A stretch of DNA of 6,489 nucleotides from DASSHC01 sp035693105 (GCA_035693105.1 DASSHC010000200.1:1-6489); one strand, 5' to 3'; positions 1-5,952 are shown, numbered from the stretch's first letter. Numbers and translations are program-made. Notes: generated by a model from the sequence alone, not told the origin.

Positions 1-1
1 C

Positions 2-319
2 GAGATCCTGCGGCAGACCGCCGGCTGGCCGGAGGCGGAGCCGTGCGGCCAACTGGAGCCGGGGAACGAGCCGCACGCCGCGCTGGAGTCGGTCGAGGCG
101 CGCATCGGCGCCGCGCGGCTGGCCGTGGTCGGGCACGAGCCGACGCTCAGCGCGCTGGCCGCGCTGCTGTTGGCCGGCGAGGACGTCGACCTCGGCCTCG
201 CGTTCCAGCCGGGCGGCGTCGCCTGCCTGCGGATCGACGGCGACCCGGAACCGGCCAGCGCCCAGCTCGTCTGGTGGCTGACCCCGGACGTGCTGCGAAC
301 ACTGGCGGAGGGGCGGTAG
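2..319 (+). CDS. sixA: Phosphohistidine phosphatase SixA-like, 3' part (5' end outside window)
   Basis: The open frame enters from the left edge and ends at TAG 317-319, giving about 105 residues. It reads LAVVGHEPTLSALAALLLAGEDVDL, the typical second half of a SixA-type member of the histidine phosphatase (phosphoglycerate mutase-like) superfamily. The GHEP histidine, codon 134-136, is the second conserved active-site histidine. The catalytic RHG motif would lie upstream and cannot be seen. SixA enzymes remove phosphate from phosphohistidine, acting on phosphotransfer or PTS-type proteins in the cytoplasm. The C-terminal strand (ASAQLVWWLTPDVLRTL) also fits the family. The last codon and the stop lie inside the inverted-repeat element at 314-445, so the present C-terminus may be set by that element. 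The superfamily is clear; SixA is favoured over other histidine phosphatases from GHEP and the short C-terminus. Confidence 0.8.
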   Translation, partial: EILRQTAGWPEAEPCGQLEPGNEPHAALESVEARIGAARLAVVGHEPTLSALAALLLAGEDVDLGLAFQPGGVACLRIDGDPEPASAQLVWWLTPDVLRTLAEGR

Positions 320-445
320 GGGCAGACCCCGGTGTCTGGCCTCGTGGCCTACTCCGTGGTCTGTCGTTCGCCGCCTACGTTTCGCCATTTCCCTGTTACC
401 GACGCGAGAGACAAGCAGGGCAGGCACAGAGGTCTACCCCTACCG
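314..445. repeat. 132-bp MITE-like inverted-repeat element
   Basis: Positions 314-328 (CGGTAGGGGCAGACC) and 431-445 (GGTCTACCCCTACCG) are reverse complements at 14 of 15 positions. The similarity continues imperfectly inward: 317-350 against 409-442 matches at 25 of 34 positions. The left arm also contains a small hairpin, CAGAC 323-327 with GTCTG 334-338. The element contains no credible gene. It sits exactly between the convergent ends of the SixA gene and the aldehyde dehydrogenase gene, so transcripts from either side could fold into a long hairpin, and it may act as a two-way transcription end. No clear target-site duplication flanks it. The structure suggests a short non-autonomous mobile repeat or a dispersed intergenic repeat. 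Its mobile nature is inference and copy number is unknown from this window. Confidence 0.6.
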
Positions 446-470
446 TGATTGCGCGCCGCGACAGGCGCTG

Positions 471-1976
471 CTAGCGCCCGGTCGGCCAGCGGCCGTACCA
501 GTCGAACGGCTCCTCGGAGAGATTGACCACCACGTTCTTGACCTGGGTGTAGAGCTCGATGGCGTGGCGGCCCAGCTCGCGCCCGATGCCGCTCTGCTTG
601 TAGCCCCCGAAGGGCGCCTCCGGCGGGTTGACCGTCGGGTAGTTGATGCTGACGTTGCCGGCGCGCAGGTTCTGTGCCAGCCGGTGCGCCCGCTTGACGT
701 CGTTGGTCCAGATGGTGGCCGCCAGGCCGTAGATGGTGTTGTTGGCCAGCTCGACGACCTGCGACTCCTCGCGGAAGGGGATCACCGAGAGGACCGGGCC
801 GAAGACCTCCTGCTGGGCGATCGTCATATCGTTGCGCACCTGATCGAAGATCGTCGGCTCGATGAAGTTGCCGTTCTTGAACACGTTCTCGGTGGGCCGT
901 TTGCCGCCCAAGAGCAGCGCCGCGCCCTCGCCCCGAGCGCGCTCGACGAAGGAGAGCACTCGCTCGCACTGGCGCGGCGAGATGACCGGGCCCATCTGCG
1001 TGGCGTCTTCCAGCGGGTCGCCGATGCGGATCTGGGCCGCCTTGGCCACGAACTCGCTCATGAAGCGGTCGTGAATCGACTCGTGCAGGAAGAGGCGCGT
1101 GCGCGCCGTGCAGCGCTGGCCCGCGTTGGTGAAGATGGCGAAGAGCGAGCCGTTGACCGCCTCGTCGAGGTCGGCGTCGGGGAAGACGATGTTGGGCGAC
1201 TTGCCGCCCAGCTCCAGCGACACCTTCTTGATCGTGCCCGCCGCCAGCGCCAGAATCTGCCGCCCGGTCTCGGTCTCACCGGTGAAGGCGACCTTGTCGA
1301 CGCCGGGGTGCTCGGCGATGGCCGCGCCGACCAGCGCGCCGGGGCCGGTCAGCACGTTGACGACCCCGGCCGGGATACCCGCCTCCAGGCACAGCTCGCC
1401 CAGGAGGAGTGCGGTGATCGGGGTGGCGCTGGCCGGCTTGAGCACGATGGTGTTACCGGTCGCCAGCGCCGGCGCAAGCTTCCAAGCGGCCATCAGCAAC
1501 GGGAAGTTCCAGGGGATGATCTGGCCGCAGACCCCGACCGGCTCGCGCAGGGTGTAGTCGAAGAGCGGGCCGTTCATCGGGATCGTCTCGCCGTAGATCT
1601 GGCCGGTCAGATTGGCGTAGTAGTCGAAGCAGTTGGCCGAGGCCGCCACGTCGCCGCGCGACTCGACGATGATCTTGCCGCAGTTGGTCGTCTCCAGCCG
1701 TGCGATCTCCTCCTGCCGCTCGCGCAGCAGCCCGGCCAGGCGACGCAGGCGCGCGGCGCGCTCGTTGGGCGGCATCGATCCCCAGGGTCCATGGTCGAAG
1801 GCGTCGCGCGCCGCGGCCACCGCGCGCTCGACGTCCTCTATCCCTGCCTTCGGCACGACTCCGATCACCTCGTTGGTCGCCGGATTGTAGGTCTCGAACG
1901 TCTCACCCGTGGCCGACGGCACCAGCTCGCCGCCGATGATCAGGCGATACTCTCTCAGGCCCGCCTGCACCGCCAT
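471..1976 (-). CDS. NAD(P)-dependent aldehyde dehydrogenase (ALDH1/betaine-aldehyde class)
   Basis: This 501-residue protein is a full-length member of the aldehyde dehydrogenase superfamily. These cytoplasmic enzymes oxidise aldehydes to carboxylic acids with NAD(P)+. Visible landmarks in order are PWNFP near 155-159 (oxyanion Asn157), LKPAS with cofactor-binding Lys180, FTGETETG at 231-238, LELGGKSP with general-base Glu255, GQRC with nucleophile Cys289, EVFGP with Glu390, and the class-typical PFGGYKQSGIGRELG at about 455-469. The start is ATG 1974-1976, because GGGAGG lies 6 bases upstream (minus strand 1988-1983). An in-frame ATG at 2054 would add 26 residues, but it lies inside the heptamer repeats and has no such site. 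The substrate cannot be fixed from sequence; betaine aldehyde, aminobutyraldehyde or a simple aldehyde all fit. The gene is divergent from the HD hydrolase gene and no neighbour reveals a pathway. Confidence 0.96.
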   Translation of the reverse strand: MAVQAGLREYRLIIGGELVPSATGETFETYNPATNEVIGVVPKAGIEDVERAVAAARDAFDHGPWGSMPPNERAARLRRLAGLLRERQEEIARLETTNCGKIIVESRGDVAASANCFDYYANLTGQIYGETIPMNGPLFDYTLREPVGVCGQIIPWNFPLLMAAWKLAPALATGNTIVLKPASATPITALLLGELCLEAGIPAGVVNVLTGPGALVGAAIAEHPGVDKVAFTGETETGRQILALAAGTIKKVSLELGGKSPNIVFPDADLDEAVNGSLFAIFTNAGQRCTARTRLFLHESIHDRFMSEFVAKAAQIRIGDPLEDATQMGPVISPRQCERVLSFVERARGEGAALLLGGKRPTENVFKNGNFIEPTIFDQVRNDMTIAQQEVFGPVLSVIPFREESQVVELANNTIYGLAATIWTNDVKRAHRLAQNLRAGNVSINYPTVNPPEAPFGGYKQSGIGRELGRHAIELYTQVKNVVVNLSEEPFDWYGRWPTGR

Positions 1977-1981
1977 TGTTG

Positions 1982-1988
1982 ACCTCCC
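1982..1988 (-). promoter_or_regulatory. Ribosome binding site of the aldehyde dehydrogenase gene
   Basis: On the minus strand GGGAGGT lies just before ATG 1976, with six bases between GGGAGG and the start. This strong Shine-Dalgarno site decides between the ATG at 1976 and the longer ATG at 2054. Confidence 0.85.
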
Positions 1989-2030
1989 GTCGCATCGCGC
2001 GGTCTCGCCGCGCTCGGACCGCTGGTTCTG

Positions 2031-2039
2031 ATAGTAGCA
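2031..2039 (-). promoter_or_regulatory. Candidate extended -10 promoter element for the aldehyde dehydrogenase gene
   Basis: The minus strand reads TGCTACTAT, that is TGn followed by TACTAT, a 4-of-6 match to TATAAT with the extended TG. It lies about 55 bases upstream of the ATG at 1976. No good -35 is present; the -35 position would fall inside the AGCATGG heptamer repeats. The call rests on sequence resemblance only. Confidence 0.35.
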
Positions 2040-2063
2040 TGGAGCATGGAGCATGGAGCATGG
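2036..2063. repeat. Four tandem copies of heptamer AGCATGG
   Basis: AGCATGG is repeated perfectly four times (2036-2042, 2043-2049, 2050-2056, 2057-2063) in the spacer between two divergent genes. The unit is 7 bp, so every frame is interrupted and the tract is unlikely to be translated. It abuts the candidate -10 of the aldehyde dehydrogenase gene and would fill its -35 region. Such short perfect tracts can change copy number by slippage. Confidence 0.9.
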
Positions 2064-2116
2064 CGCGCGGCGTGCGGCGTCAGCGGCAGGCCTCCAGGTT
2101 CGGAGAGGAAGGTGTC

Positions 2117-2764
2117 GTGTCAGAGCACGTTGATCTCACCCGCTCGCCCGCTGGGGCGGTCACGCGCGTCGAGCGCCATGCATTACTGGAGGAGTTGACG
2201 CGGCTCGGCCTGCTGACGCCGCGCGTGCAGCAGGGAGTGGCGCTGGCCGACGAGGCCCACGCCGGGCAACTGCGCGCCGGCGGCGGGTCGTATCTGGAAG
2301 AGCATATCTACCCGGTGACCCAGGAGACCGCGCGCTTCCTGGCGGCACACCACACCGCGCCCGCGGTGGCGGAGGACGCCGTGTTGGCGGCGCTGCTCCA
2401 TGACACCATCGAGGACTCAGCCTGGGTCAGCCGCGGCCTGCTGCGCGAGCGCTTCGGTCCGGAGGTGGCCCGGGCGGTCACCGCGCTGACGCGCCCCTCG
2501 GTGATGTATAAGCTGGCCGGCGACGAGGACCGCTACATCGACGAACTGCGCGCGCTCGGCCCGCGTGTGATGACAGTCAAGGTCTTCGACCGCCTGAACA
2601 ACCTGGCCAGCCTGCACCTGCGCCCCCAGGCCGCGCGCGAGCGCTATCTGGCGGAGTCGCGCGACTATTACCTGCCCCTGGCCGAGCTGATCGATCCGGC
2701 GCTGGTCGATCAGATGGCCGCCCTCATCTCCCACCAGGAGTCCCGCCTGCTCGACGAGGAGTAG
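2117..2764 (+). CDS. Standalone RelA/SpoT-type HD-domain hydrolase (small alarmone hydrolase-like)
   Basis: This 215-residue protein carries a single HD domain of the RelA/SpoT hydrolase type and no synthetase or TGS domain. Motifs appear in the family order: AHAGQLR (His48, Arg53), EEHIYPV (His63), LLHDTIED (His95, Asp96, Glu99, Asp100) and KVFDRLNNL (Asp158, Asn162). By memory of the Rel hydrolase structure, these match the metal ligands His/His-Asp/Asp and the catalytic Glu-Asp pair, so the active site looks complete. Family members remove the 3'-pyrophosphate of (p)ppGpp; animal and bacterial MESH1-like proteins may also act on other nucleotides such as NADPH. The start is GTG 2117, with AGGA 7 bases upstream. 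Upstream in-frame codons run through the heptamer repeats and are implausible. It stands alone, divergent from the aldehyde dehydrogenase gene. The domain is clear; the true substrate is inference. Confidence 0.85.
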   Translation: MSEHVDLTRSPAGAVTRVERHALLEELTRLGLLTPRVQQGVALADEAHAGQLRAGGGSYLEEHIYPVTQETARFLAAHHTAPAVAEDAVLAALLHDTIEDSAWVSRGLLRERFGPEVARAVTALTRPSVMYKLAGDEDRYIDELRALGPRVMTVKVFDRLNNLASLHLRPQAARERYLAESRDYYLPLAELIDPALVDQMAALISHQESRLLDEE

Positions 2765-2809
2765 GGCGCGGCGGCGCCCGTTGAGGCCAGGCGAAGCGGC
2801 GCGATCGCC

Positions 2810-2839
2810 TCGACGCGCCCGGTGGCCGCGTGCTAGACT
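2810..2839 (+). promoter_or_regulatory. Candidate promoter for the NERD-like/holB/PSP1 operon
   Basis: TGCTAGACT at 2831-2839 looks like an extended -10 (TGn plus TAGACT). TCGACG at 2810-2815, 18 bases upstream of the -10 hexamer, is a 4-of-6 match to TTGACA. Transcription would begin near 2846, giving a leader of about 28 bases before ATG 2874. This would also rule out the in-frame TTG at 2781 as the start. The call is based on consensus resemblance only. Confidence 0.4.
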
Positions 2840-2873
2840 CGATGGCAGAGCGACCCTCGCGCCGCTGGAACGG

Positions 2874-3665
2874 ATGATCCCCTCGATGCGCTTCGTGCGA
2901 AATACCGGCTACATCAAGACGCGGCAGCGCGCCGGGCGGCTGGTCGCCTGGGGCGGCGGTTTGGCCCTGCTCTTCTCGCTGGTGCTGACATTCGTTACAC
3001 CCGGCCTGATCCTGCCGGCCTACGTGGTGCTGATCCTCGGCTTCTTCGGCTTCCAGTACGGCATGCAGCAGGTGACCAAGTGGAGCCGCAAGCCGTCGGC
3101 CGACCAGGTGCTCGACAATGCGCTGCGCCGGCTCAACGACCGCTTCACGCTGATCCACTTCAGCGACGCGGTCCCCGGCCACCCGGAGCACATCCTGGTC
3201 GGCCCAGCCGGGCTGATCGTGATCACGACACGCGATATCTTCGGGCAGGTGAAGGTCAAGGACAACCGCTTCCACCGCGTGGGCGGGCGCCTCTGGTTCT
3301 TGATGGGTATGGGCTCGCCGCAGCTCGGCAACCCGACCGCCGAGAACCAGCGCGAGCAGAAGAACCTGGCCGCGTTCCTCAGCACGCACAACCTGGCCGG
3401 CGCCGACGACATCGAGGGCGTGATCACCTTCCTGCCGAACCCGCGCCGTCCGCTGGATCTCGAGGTCATCTCCTCGGATATCACCGTGGTGACACTCGAT
3501 CAGCTCTACAACGCCGTCCGCGACCTGAGCGGTGAGACGATGCTGACCAAGCAGCAGCGCGACGACATCGTCGACGCCCTCTCGCAGGGTGAGGGGATCG
3601 AGGGACCGCAGACGCTGCCGACCGGACCCCAACCGGGCGCCAAGAAGCGCGCCCGCGCCGCCTAG
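2874..3665 (+). CDS. Two-TM membrane protein with divergent NERD-like domain
   Basis: The protein has 263 residues from ATG 2874, or 259 from ATG 2886. Two hydrophobic helices lie at about 23-42 and 44-62, joined by a very short turn, which suggests a membrane hairpin anchor with a cytoplasmic remainder. Residues about 75-135 (ADQVLDNALRRLNDRFTLIHF, then EHILVGPAGLIVITTRDIFGQV) resemble the NERD domain, a putative restriction-endonuclease-like nuclease fold. The usual D-hhh...E-x-K signature is altered to Glu105, Thr118 and Arg120, so nuclease activity is doubtful. The tail from about 240 is polar and ends in basic residues. GGAACGG just before ATG 2874 is a weak ribosome site. The stop overlaps the ribosome binding site of holB, so the genes are probably co-transcribed. 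Its role is unknown; NERD is the best guess but needs a profile search. Confidence 0.65.
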   Translation: MIPSMRFVRNTGYIKTRQRAGRLVAWGGGLALLFSLVLTFVTPGLILPAYVVLILGFFGFQYGMQQVTKWSRKPSADQVLDNALRRLNDRFTLIHFSDAVPGHPEHILVGPAGLIVITTRDIFGQVKVKDNRFHRVGGRLWFLMGMGSPQLGNPTAENQREQKNLAAFLSTHNLAGADDIEGVITFLPNPRRPLDLEVISSDITVVTLDQLYNAVRDLSGETMLTKQQRDDIVDALSQGEGIEGPQTLPTGPQPGAKKRARAA

Positions 3666-3668
3666 GAG
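3664..3668 (+). promoter_or_regulatory. holB ribosome binding site overlapping the upstream stop codon
   Basis: AGGAG at 3664-3668 shares its first two bases with the TAG stop (3663-3665) of the preceding gene and sits 6 bases before GTG 3675. It supports that GTG start and suggests coupled translation. Confidence 0.8.
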
Positions 3669-3674
3669 CTTGGG

Positions 3675-4760
3675 GTGACGCTGGCCGAGGCGGCGGTCTG
3701 GCCGATCGTCGGGCATGCGGAAGCGGTTGCCCTGCTCAGCCGCGCCGCCGCGAGCGGCCAGGTGGGTCACGCCTACCTCATCAGCGGGCCGGAGGGCATC
3801 GGCCGCCATACCCTGGCGGTGACGTTCACCCAGGCGCTCCTCTGCACCGCCGCGCGCAAGCCCTGCGGCGTCTGCTCCGCCTGCAGCCGGGTCGCACGCG
3901 GACTCCACCCCGACATGCTCACGCTTAGCCTGGAGACGCAGGCCGCCGAGAAGAAGGCCCAGGCCGCACCGAGCAGGGATGGAGTTGAGGGTGGGAGCGG
4001 GCGCAATGCCCTGAACACGCGCGTCTCGATCGAGTCGGTGCGCGAGCTGCGCGCGGCGCTGGCGCTGCGGCCGCTGGAGGCGCCCTGGCGCGTGGCGCTG
4101 CTGGAGGATGTCGACCGCTTCTCGCTGCCGGCCTTCGACGCGCTGCTCAAGACGCTGGAGGAGCCGCCCCCCTTCGTCGTGCTGCTGCTGATCGCCACCG
4201 AGGTCGAGACGGTGCCGCAGACGATCCGCTCGCGCTGCCGGCCGGTCCCGCTGGAGCCGCTGCCGCGCGGCGAGGTCGCCGCCCAGCTCACGGCGCGCGG
4301 TGTCGCGCCGGCCCGGGCCGCCAGCCTCGCGGCGCTGACGCGCGGCCGGCTGGGTCAGGCGCTGGCATTGGCGGACGATCCGAAGGCGCTGGCGGAGCGC
4401 GACGAGGCCATCAACAAGACTCTGGCGATGATCGAAGACCCGCTGCAGGCGATCGCGCGGGCGCGAACGCTGGCGGACATCTTCCGGCGCGGCAAGCGCG
4501 AACAGGTGGCAGCGGAGCTGGACACGCTGCTCGGCCTCTGGCGCGACATCCTGCTGGCGTCCAGCGGCTGCGCCGAGCAGATCGTCAACGCCGACGTCGC
4601 GGCGCGCGTCGAGGCGCTGGCCGCGCGCTGGTCGCTCCCCGATATCCAGCGGGCGCTGCACGCCACCTACGAGGCGCTGACCGACCTCAGCATCAACGTC
4701 CAGCCGCGCCTGGCGCTCGACCGCATGGTGACGCAGTGGCCGCGCCCATCCCGCCGGTAG
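3675..4760 (+). CDS. holB: DNA polymerase III subunit delta prime (clamp loader)
   Basis: This 361-residue protein belongs to the clamp-loader AAA+ family. Delta prime is the stator subunit of the complex that loads the beta sliding clamp on primed DNA. It shows GHAYLISGPEGIG near 31-43, a four-cysteine zinc module (Cys57, 64, 67, 70) followed by GLHPD, SIESVREL at 118-125, DALLKTLEEPPP at about 155-166, and the SRC motif at 186-188, which supplies the arginine finger. The P-loop lysine is replaced (Arg44-His45 in GPEGIGRHT), so ATP hydrolysis is unlikely. Delta prime is commonly not an ATPase. This, the zinc module and the PSP1 neighbour argue for HolB rather than gamma/tau (DnaX). A segment at about 86-115 (EKKAQAAPSRDGVEGG and around it) looks like an extra loop. 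GTG 3675 is backed by AGGAG. Confidence 0.93.
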   Translation: MTLAEAAVWPIVGHAEAVALLSRAAASGQVGHAYLISGPEGIGRHTLAVTFTQALLCTAARKPCGVCSACSRVARGLHPDMLTLSLETQAAEKKAQAAPSRDGVEGGSGRNALNTRVSIESVRELRAALALRPLEAPWRVALLEDVDRFSLPAFDALLKTLEEPPPFVVLLLIATEVETVPQTIRSRCRPVPLEPLPRGEVAAQLTARGVAPARAASLAALTRGRLGQALALADDPKALAERDEAINKTLAMIEDPLQAIARARTLADIFRRGKREQVAAELDTLLGLWRDILLASSGCAEQIVNADVAARVEALAARWSLPDIQRALHATYEALTDLSINVQPRLALDRMVTQWPRPSRR

Positions 4761-5449
4761 CCCCGCGACCGGAGCTGATCGCCGTGCGCCTCTCCGGCTC
4801 GAACCTGACCCGCTTCGCCCGCACCACGCTCTCGCTTCAGCGCGGCGACTGGATCGCGCTTCCCGGCCCCGGTGGCGAGGAACCGGGGCGCGTGGCCGCC
4901 GCGCCGGGAGAGGTCGAGGCTGGGCTAGTGGCCGAGCCATTCCCAGCAGTGACGCGCCGCCTGGAGGATGCCGAGATCAGGCGCGCCGAGCGCCAGGCCG
5001 TGCGCGCGCTCGATCAGGTGCCGCTGCTGGCGCGGCTCGCGGCCGAGGAATTTCCCGGCCTCACGCCGACCGGCCTGCGCTATACCCTGGCCGGCGGCGC
5101 GATCTGCGCCCTGCAAGCGGATGACGCGGTCGAACTGGCCGCCTTCGCCGCCCGGCTTGGCTCCCTGCTCGGCGCGCCGGTCGAACTGGAGCGTGAGCCA
5201 CCCGGCGCGCCGCTGATCGGCAGCCTCGGCCGGCCGCGGCCGACGGTACCGGCTCCGCCCGAGCCGGCCGCGCTGGTGCGCGACCGCCTGCGGCGCCTGG
5301 GCGCCACGCCCGCGCTCGGCAGCCGGGTTCGCTTCCCCGGCGGGGTGGGAGAGTTCGTCGGCGCCAACATCCCGCGCCACGAGGCGCGCGTGCGCCTCCC
5401 GGACGGGAGCGAGGCCGTCCTCTCGCTCGACGACATCACCCCCGCCTGA
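4736..5449 (+). CDS. PSP1-family protein (YaaT-like), lacking the cysteine-rich segment
   Basis: The protein has 237 residues from GTG 4736, overlapping holB by 25 bases. GTG 4784 is an alternative with a better ribosome site (GGAG 4771-4774) but would cut the first beta strand (ELIAVRLSG). Resemblance to the PSP1/YaaT family rests on the N-terminal pattern (IAVRLSG, then RGDWIALPGPGGEEPGRVAA), the middle helix-strand region (RRAERQAVRALDQVPLL, then ADDAVELAAFAARLGSLLGAPVELE) and a C-terminal small beta module (LGSRVRFPGGVGEFVGANIP, then VRLPDGSEAVLSLDDI). As I recall it, YaaT has a CGR...CC-type cysteine-rich block between the last two; here a proline-rich linker of about 40 residues replaces it. 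The location right after holB matches the holB-yaaT order in Firmicutes. In Bacillus the family acts in the YaaT-YlbF-YmcA RNA-processing complex; the role here is unknown. Confidence 0.65.
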   Translation: MAAPIPPVAPRPELIAVRLSGSNLTRFARTTLSLQRGDWIALPGPGGEEPGRVAAAPGEVEAGLVAEPFPAVTRRLEDAEIRRAERQAVRALDQVPLLARLAAEEFPGLTPTGLRYTLAGGAICALQADDAVELAAFAARLGSLLGAPVELEREPPGAPLIGSLGRPRPTVPAPPEPAALVRDRLRRLGATPALGSRVRFPGGVGEFVGANIPRHEARVRLPDGSEAVLSLDDITPA

Positions 5450-5470
5450 GCCGTCATCCAGCGGCCTCAG
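5446..5470. terminator. Possible bidirectional stem-loop at the convergent gene ends
   Basis: CTGAG 5446-5450 pairs with CTCAG 5466-5470, extended by CC/GG with one bulged base, around a loop of about 10 bases. Both stop codons, TGA 5447-5449 (+) and TGA 5469-5467 (-), fall inside the stem. No T-rich tract follows on either side, so termination activity is uncertain. Confidence 0.3.
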
Positions 5471-5877
5471 CCGTTCTGCTCCGCCTGCTCCTCCTGCTCG
5501 AACTGCTCGGCGCGGTACTCCTTGATCTGATCGTAGATGCGCTCCGGCAGCTTCAACTCCTCATAGACGTTGCAGGCGTCGGGATCCTCGGGGTGCGGGC
5601 AGATCGGGAAGTCCTGCCGGCGCTGCCAGTCAAGGATCTGCTGGCGCGTCGGCGGGTTGTAGTCGCGCGCCGCCACCTCCTGCACCAGCGCCATCAAGTC
5701 CTCTTGGCTGGCGCCCGTGCCCTGCTCCAGCAGCTTCAGCAGCTCCTGCTTGTCGAGAAAGAGATGGCCGACCATGGCGACCGTCAGGCGGCCGTAGTGG
5801 CCGATATCCTTCCCCTGCCCCAGAGCGTCCATCAGGTGCTGCATCATCGCGCTGCCTTGCAGCTGCTCCATCGACAT
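5467..5877 (-). CDS. Small protein of unknown function with CPHPEDPDAC motif
   Basis: I do not recognise a named family for this 136-residue protein. It is cytoplasmic by appearance, with no signal peptide or membrane segment. The N-terminal half is predicted helical (MEQLQGSAMMQHLMDALGQ, then a second helical stretch around DKQELLKLLEQ and QEDLMALVQEVA). It is followed by NPPTRQQILDWQRRQDFPICPHPEDPDACNVYEELKLPERIY. Cys93, His95 and Cys102 could bind a metal, or the cysteines could be structural. The tail is glutamate/glutamine rich (EQFEQEEQAEQNG). ATG 5877 is chosen because GGGAG lies five bases upstream; ATG 5871 is a second choice, and the in-frame ATG 5901 has no good site. It converges on the PSP1 gene with a 17-base gap, so its function is not implied by operon context. 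Codon use matches the neighbours, which supports a real gene. Confidence 0.75.
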   Translation of the reverse strand: MSMEQLQGSAMMQHLMDALGQGKDIGHYGRLTVAMVGHLFLDKQELLKLLEQGTGASQEDLMALVQEVAARDYNPPTRQQILDWQRRQDFPICPHPEDPDACNVYEELKLPERIYDQIKEYRAEQFEQEEQAEQNG

Positions 5878-5952
5878 CGGTGCTCCCTTCTGATTCAGCA
5901 CGTCACTCGCCTTGGGTCAGACAACGCAAGCACCATGCCGAACTGATGTTCT

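Noticed and set aside
320..470. tRNA or small RNA gene between the convergent genes
   Set aside because: No cloverleaf or T-loop sequence is visible; the pairing is fully explained by the inverted-repeat element.
43..474. 143-codon Arg/Ala/Gly-rich frame overlapping the SixA gene and the repeat element
   Set aside because: The composition is typical of a wrong frame in GC-rich DNA, while the GHEP-containing frame is clearly the real one.
564..1982. 472-codon plus-strand open frame opposite the aldehyde dehydrogenase gene
   Set aside because: It is an antisense shadow of a strongly conserved enzyme gene, low-complexity and without a ribosome site or recognisable domain.
2036..2063. CRISPR-like array
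   Set aside because: The heptamer units are directly adjacent with no spacers and far too short for CRISPR repeats.
1976..2116. Longer start for the HD hydrolase beginning at 1976
   Set aside because: The added 47 residues would be translated from the divergent promoter spacer and the heptamer repeat; GTG 2117 has a good ribosome site.
2781..2873. Upstream TTG start for the NERD-like gene
   Set aside because: The extra residues are Arg/Ala-rich, have no ribosome site and overlap a candidate promoter; ATG 2874 leads directly into the two membrane helices.
2724..4940. 738-codon open frame on the minus strand across three plus-strand genes
   Set aside because: Its composition is Arg/Gln/Ala/Leu-rich, as expected from reading GC-rich genes in antisense. 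It shows no domain and spans two gene boundaries; the plus-strand genes have clear family motifs.
5593..5946. 117-codon plus-strand frame opposite the small minus-strand gene
   Set aside because: It is a Leu/Gln/Arg-rich antisense shadow with no ribosome site; the minus frame has balanced composition and a good start.
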